DNA of 64,000 nt, taken from Pseudeuparius sepicola. Lineage: Eukaryota; Arthropoda; Insecta; Coleoptera; Anthribidae. The position numbers were made by a program, and so were the translations under genes. Below are positions 60,313-64,000 of this stretch, one piece after another; the first letter of the stretch is position 1, and each line of letters begins with the position of its first letter. A model generated the notes under the pieces. That model saw only the letters and a list, made by a program, of their open reading frames with translations. It did not search any database and had not been told where the DNA came from. The stretch covers positions 23,044,501 through 23,108,500 of the forward strand of contig OY987301.1 in assembly GCA_963920635.1 (NCBI GenBank), read 5' to 3'.

Positions 60313-61410
60313 CAGGGTAATTCAGTTCCGGTGCTCAACGTGGGGATCTCGGAAACCGTAACAGATACGAAGTCGGTCAAATGGAGGCAAATTTGCGCCT
60401 TTGGGCGTCTAACAATATACCGTTGAGAAAGTTAAAATATTTTCATGGGTTGCTGAGATATTTAAGAAAACCCGAATTTTTGAAATTTAGATTTTATTTT
60501 TTTTTGGCGCCATTTGCGTTAATATTGAAAAATAAATTATACTTTTTCATTGCAACTTTTTCTGGACTACGTCATAGTATTTTAAGATTTTCGGGGCGAC
60601 GTTTCGTTTTTGAGATAGATGGAACATCTTCATTTTTTTAAATACGGACCTGGATTTTTTATTGCATATTTCGAAATGAATCGTTGTCCTGAGTACAACG
60701 ATATATGACACATATATATTTTTCTCGTTTTAGCCGCTAAAATGCACATTTACTAAGAAAAAAAATAATACGGTCCTGGACTATGCATTTTTCTCTCTCT
60801 TTTTTCAAAGCTATTCCGACTATAACAGGTGATCATTATTTTAATACCTACTGGACTAATTATACTACATGTTTGTCATTTTCTAAAATTATTCTTTATA
60901 CTTTAGGTAAATAACAACAATAATTACTAACAATAATGAGATACATTTTACCTAAAGTATAAAAAAAGTATTTCAAAATATGACAAACATGGAGAATAAT
61001 GAATCCAGTAGGTATTAAAATAATGATCACCTGTTATAATCGGAATAGCTTTGAAAAAAAAGAGTGAAAATGCATAGTCCAGGACCGTTTTAATTTTTTT
61101 CTTAGTAAATGTGCATTTTAGCGGCTAAAACGAGAAAAAATATGTATGTGTCATACATCGTTGTACTCAGGGCAACGATTCATTTCTAAATATGCAATAA
61201 AAAATCCAGGTCCGTCTTTAAAAAAATGAAGATGATCCATCTATCTCAAAAACGAATCGTCGCCCCGAAAATCTTAAAATACTATGACGTAGTCCAGAAA
61301 AAGTTGCTATGAAAAAGTATGATTTATTTTTCAATATTAACGCAAATGGCGCCAGAATCTGTTACGGTTTCCGAGATCCCCATGTTGAGCACCGGAACTG
61401 AATCACCCTG
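60313..61410. mobile_element. 1.1-kb palindromic Tc1/mariner-type element
   Basis: The ends read TA-CAGGGTAATTCAGTTCCGG (60311) and CCGGAACTGAATCACCCTG-TA (to 61412). Arms of up to about 500 bases are near-complementary (ggggatctcggaaaccgtaac at the left, its partner at about 61358-61380), reaching a centre near 60930 with actttaggta/tacctaaagt. The left arm is longer by about 100 bases around 60375-60480. A transcript would fold into a very long hairpin. No transposase is left. Confidence 0.85.
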
Positions 61411-61412
61411 TA

Positions 61413-62437
61413 TTATAATATATGGTGTCTCAGGTTTTAATCTGGAAAATTTATAAGAGGCCATAAAACTAGTACAAATGAAAAGAGTGAGGCTAAGGCA
61501 TCTAAGCTATATATTTTAAGAAAAAAATCATTTCACCACTGCATTTGTATAAGTTTGAGATTATTTTAATATTAAATAAATAATTAAAAATACAAAGTTT
61601 TTGTCTCTTTCATTATTTGTCTATTTACAAACAATTACGTTATTAAAATTAAATAAAAGGGAAACACATACTTTTTATTAAAACAAATTACAAAATTGTT
61701 CGAATTGATCACATCAACACTTTTCTATCACGGCGAACACCATATTGCCAAAGTCTAGAGAACTCTACACTTTGATATTGCTTTTTATTAACTTAACCCT
61801 GTATCTCGAAAACCAAGCTTTAAAATACACAACTTTTCTCTTCTATCGGCTATTAAATTTTCCCGATTAAGAACTGAATCTACATTATCTCATTCATAAC
61901 TTACTATAGAGCTTACCGAGGAGCTTACTTGCCGAATCTTCTTCACACATACAACCATAAACATTGTTCACCTCCGATATAAAAGTGAGGAGGTGCTGTC
62001 CAGCAGGTTAATATCTATGGAAAGCTTATTGATGAACGATAAACGAAGTATCATTTCAGAAACAATTTCTATTTTATAATATAAAGGATTTATTTTGGTA
62101 CAAGTCCCAAGCGCGCATAATATTGATCTCACTTTTAAATTATTTATTCTTTCGATTTTCACCTTGGCTCGTGCGTGATATCCCATAATATATAAACGAT
62201 ACATTAAATATTCATTAACGTTCTATTCCACACTTTTTTGCGTATTTTGGTAGAGGCTTCTCTTAAAGTATCTATTGTAAATTTGTGGAGCAATAGGGTC
62301 TTTTTATAGCTAAGCATAAAACAGTGTTATGTATTATCAGTGACTATAGAAGGAATTATAGTCACTGGTATTATAGATCTTGTGGGCATGAGTGGTTAAG
62401 TGATATCGTGAGATCACAGAAAATATACGCTACGCGG
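61413..62437. other. unassigned AT-rich stretch
   Basis: No feature can be supported. An ACCCTG-TA motif lies near 61797. Confidence 0.45.
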
Positions 62438-62756
62438 GTAGTTTTCGCACAAGAAATTTTTTTCAACCACGATTTAGTGCATCTGGAATCATTACGAACG
62501 TCCTTTCTAAAATCGGCGAGGATCCGACAATAAAGTGATCATTTTTTTTCCTATAAGGGCGGTGCTGGGGATAGTTTTGCCCAACAATTTTTTTAAAGCA
62601 CGAATTTGAACATCTGGAATCATTAGCTAAAAATCGTACCATAAAAGTTGTCATTTTTTTTTCTTTAAGGGGTAGTGGAGGTAGTTTTCGCCCAACAATT
62701 TTCTTCAACCACGAATTCGTGCATTTGGAATGATTAGGAACGTCCTTGCGGGGATC
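62438..62756. repeat. tandem repeat, period about 110-130 bp, 2.5 units
   Basis: The block GTAGTTTTCGCCCAACAATT...cacgaatt...catctggaatcatta...gtcatttttttt occurs at about 62438, 62571 and 62682. The third unit is partial. Units differ by small indels, so the array is old. It spans a few short open frames, none of them gene-like. Confidence 0.6.
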
Positions 62757-63071
62757 ATGATATCAAATGAATATTTCAATTTCAACAAGTATTCAGTTAG
62801 TCCCAAAATTAAATAGTAAAACCGATAAATTTGGCATCATTGACATCCTGTACATATTTTCTACATTGTAGAACAAATATTTACCGTATACTAAGTGTAT
62901 AGGTAATTAGTAAAGGGCGGAATATATGCAAATTGCATATAATATATGCATTTTTTGCATATTTTATTCAATAAATAGCTAGTTTACGGCTGTGTAGTTT
63001 TACTAAGTAGATAAAATAACGAGTTTTGCAGCCAGAAAGGTATATATTAACTTCTTTTTATAATACCAAGC

Positions 63072-63099
63072 TTTCGGTCTACTTCGTGACCTTCATCAG
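63072..63099 (-). ncRNA. hammerhead ribozyme motif (left arm, minus strand)
   Basis: On the minus strand, CTGATGA (63093-63099) is followed by stem II GGTC/GACC (63088-63091 and 63076-63079) and GAAA (63072-63075). The flanks are the mirror of the right-arm core, so stem I and the mini stem III are the same. Confidence 0.65.
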
Positions 63100-63298
63100 G
63101 GCTAGAAAATTTTTAAATTATTAGAAAATATTGAGAAAAGGTTGAAATTTTACTCACAATTATGTTGAAGTTTTATACCAATATTAATATTTAAACCTAA
63201 AATCTATCTGGTTTTAATATTGGTATAAAACTTTAACATAATTGTGAGTAAAATTTCAACCTTTTCTCAATATTTTCTAATAATTTAAAAATTTTCTA

Positions 63299-63336
63299 GC
63301 CCTGATGAAGGTCACGAAGTAGACCGAAAGCTTGGT
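63299..63336 (+). ncRNA. type I hammerhead ribozyme motif (right arm)
   Basis: CTGATGA (63302-63308) is followed by stem II GGTC/GACC (63310-63313 and 63322-63325) with an 8-base loop, then GAAA (63326-63329) and GCTT. In GCTT, a G-C pair leaves no stem III loop and CTT serves as the cleavage triplet (63331-63333). Stem I GCC/GGT (63299-63301 and 63334-63336) is short, with distal T/A pairing. A stem III this small would need two copies, which the inverted partner could not supply in the same strand sense. Confidence 0.6.
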
Positions 63337-63545
63337 ATTATAAAAAGAAGTTAATATATACCTTTCTGGCTGCAAAACTCGTTATTTTATCTACTTAGTA
63401 TTTTATTCAATTTCGCAAAACATTGCATATTTCTGGAAAAACTATATTTTTGTGCATATTTGCATGTTCTTCCTATACTTATTTATAGATATAAGATATA
63501 ACCAAGATTATGAGAGCCCAGAGACATCTCGCAGTGCGTAGTGTA

Positions 63546-63979
63546 AAGTCAAGAAATCCTGAAAAATGCGGATGTAGCTGACCAACTTGTTTTTATTAAA
63601 GTTATAATTTTAGTTTTATACCAGATATTAGAAAGTAGAAATTTAGGTTTAAGCGAATCGATTGATTTTGTTCAAACATTTTCCGCTAAATGTAGAAAGG
63701 TTACCGGTGATGTAGGTATTAAAGTTAGAAAAAAAATTAGATGCTGTTGCTACTGTAGAAAAGAATGAAGGGTTCAAATCTTTAAAGACAGTGGCAGTAA
63801 AGAGTATTTTTTATGATAAATCATCCAGCGAAGTTGCACCTTGGCCTTATACCTTACTACCCAAATTAAAATATTGTCCTATTACATCGGCAGATGTTGA
63901 GAGAAGCTTTTCTATATATAAACATATTTTTACCGACAGAAGGCAAAGATTTTATTCGAAAACTTTGAAAAGTATTTAA
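63546..63979 (+). pseudogene. hAT transposase C-terminal relic with frameshift
   Basis: The right-hand frame (63716-63979) encodes the hAT dimerisation region. It contains LPKLKYCPITSADVERSFS and then YKHIFTDRR, the conserved block at the C-terminus of hAT transposases and of related domesticated proteins such as the CGG-binding type. A different frame just upstream (about 63546-63728) reads NADVADQLVFIKVIILVLYQ, which looks like the preceding part of the same protein. The two meet at a run of eight A (63729-63736), so a one-base slip has broken the gene. The zinc finger and catalytic core are missing. The inverted hammerhead element inserted upstream lies in AT-rich sequence that may be the 5' end of this hAT copy. 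Confidence 0.75.
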
Positions 63980-64000
63980 TCATAAATTCCTACTATACAA

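Larger units (their letters stand above)
62973..63398. mobile_element. inverted hammerhead pair bounded by a target duplication
   Basis: The same 13 bases, TATTTTATTCAAT, lie at 62960-62972 and 63399-63411, so the 426 bp between them entered as one unit. About 30 unique bases at the left are followed by arms of about 170-180 bases (about 63003-63185 and 63215-63398). They are near-perfect inverted copies meeting near 63200 around ttggtataaaactt. Each arm holds one hammerhead core. No coding sequence is present. The host sequence is a hAT-like region rich in gcatat. Confidence 0.8.

Noticed and set aside
1..64000. CRISPR array, rRNA genes or intact tRNA genes
   Set aside because: No regular repeat-spacer structure, rRNA core sequence or cloverleaf was found.

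Overview
This 64 kb window looks like non-coding eukaryotic DNA from an arthropod, most likely an insect. It is AT-rich, and every open frame on either strand is short. No operon-like gene layout, rRNA, tRNA or CRISPR array is visible. The transposon content points the same way: DDE transposase relics of the insect Tc1/mariner type, hAT elements with 8-bp target duplications, and Penelope-like retroelement pieces. I cannot name the order. No complete host protein-coding gene is recognisable. Two short stretches could be host exons: a start-codon frame at 31738-31917, and a TATA box plus spliced-looking exon at 59795-60196. Four CpG- or GC-rich islands (about 490-700, 26760-27260, 41370-41655 and 52700-53170) may mark promoters or old insertions.

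Most of the structure belongs to three kinds of mobile DNA. (1) Four non-autonomous hAT-type elements have inverted ends and 8-bp target duplications that can be read directly: 6872-7483, 8605-10022, 39766-41035 and 58682-59361. A frameshifted hAT transposase end lies at 63546-63979. (2) Many palindromic elements start and end TA-CAGGGT...ACCCTG-TA, the Tc1/mariner pattern. The clearest are 51268-52227, 53639-54894, 60313-61410 and 17034-18546. Three palindromic elements carry a relic of a DDE transposase, at about 15705-16010, 17639-17962 and 47322-47418. (3) Penelope-like element pieces include a GIY-YIG endonuclease end at 47643-47972 with its downstream tail, and scattered tail pieces.

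The most striking signal is a set of sequences that fold as type I hammerhead ribozymes (CUGANGA, stem II, GAAA, a very small stem III, a NUH cleavage triplet, and a stem I that closes with the flanks). Seven cores have the full consensus: 27740-27767 (minus), 27929-27970, 34496-34535, 34719-34757, 48760-48804, 63072-63099 (minus) and 63299-63336. At least one more, 8080-8107, is degenerate. One core lies in the tail of the Penelope-like element. Four occur as two head-to-head inverted pairs, and the pair at 62973-63398 is bounded by a 13-bp target duplication, so the paired unit was mobilised as one piece.

Region by region: 0-6 kb holds diverged repeats and a palindrome. 6-10 kb holds two hAT elements. 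13-18.5 kb holds palindromic DDE elements. 24.6-28 kb holds a hairpin-tailed repeat, a GC-rich island and an inverted hammerhead pair. 34-35 kb holds two hammerheads. 39.7-45.2 kb holds nested hAT and palindromic insertions. 46.7-49.7 kb holds a palindrome broken by a Penelope-like element, then a 21-bp minisatellite. 51-55 kb holds two palindromes around a CpG island. 58.6-64 kb holds a GATA/ATCGAT-rich hAT element, a possible promoter and exon, a palindrome, the inverted hammerhead element and the hAT transposase relic. The remaining stretches are AT-rich with no feature I can support.
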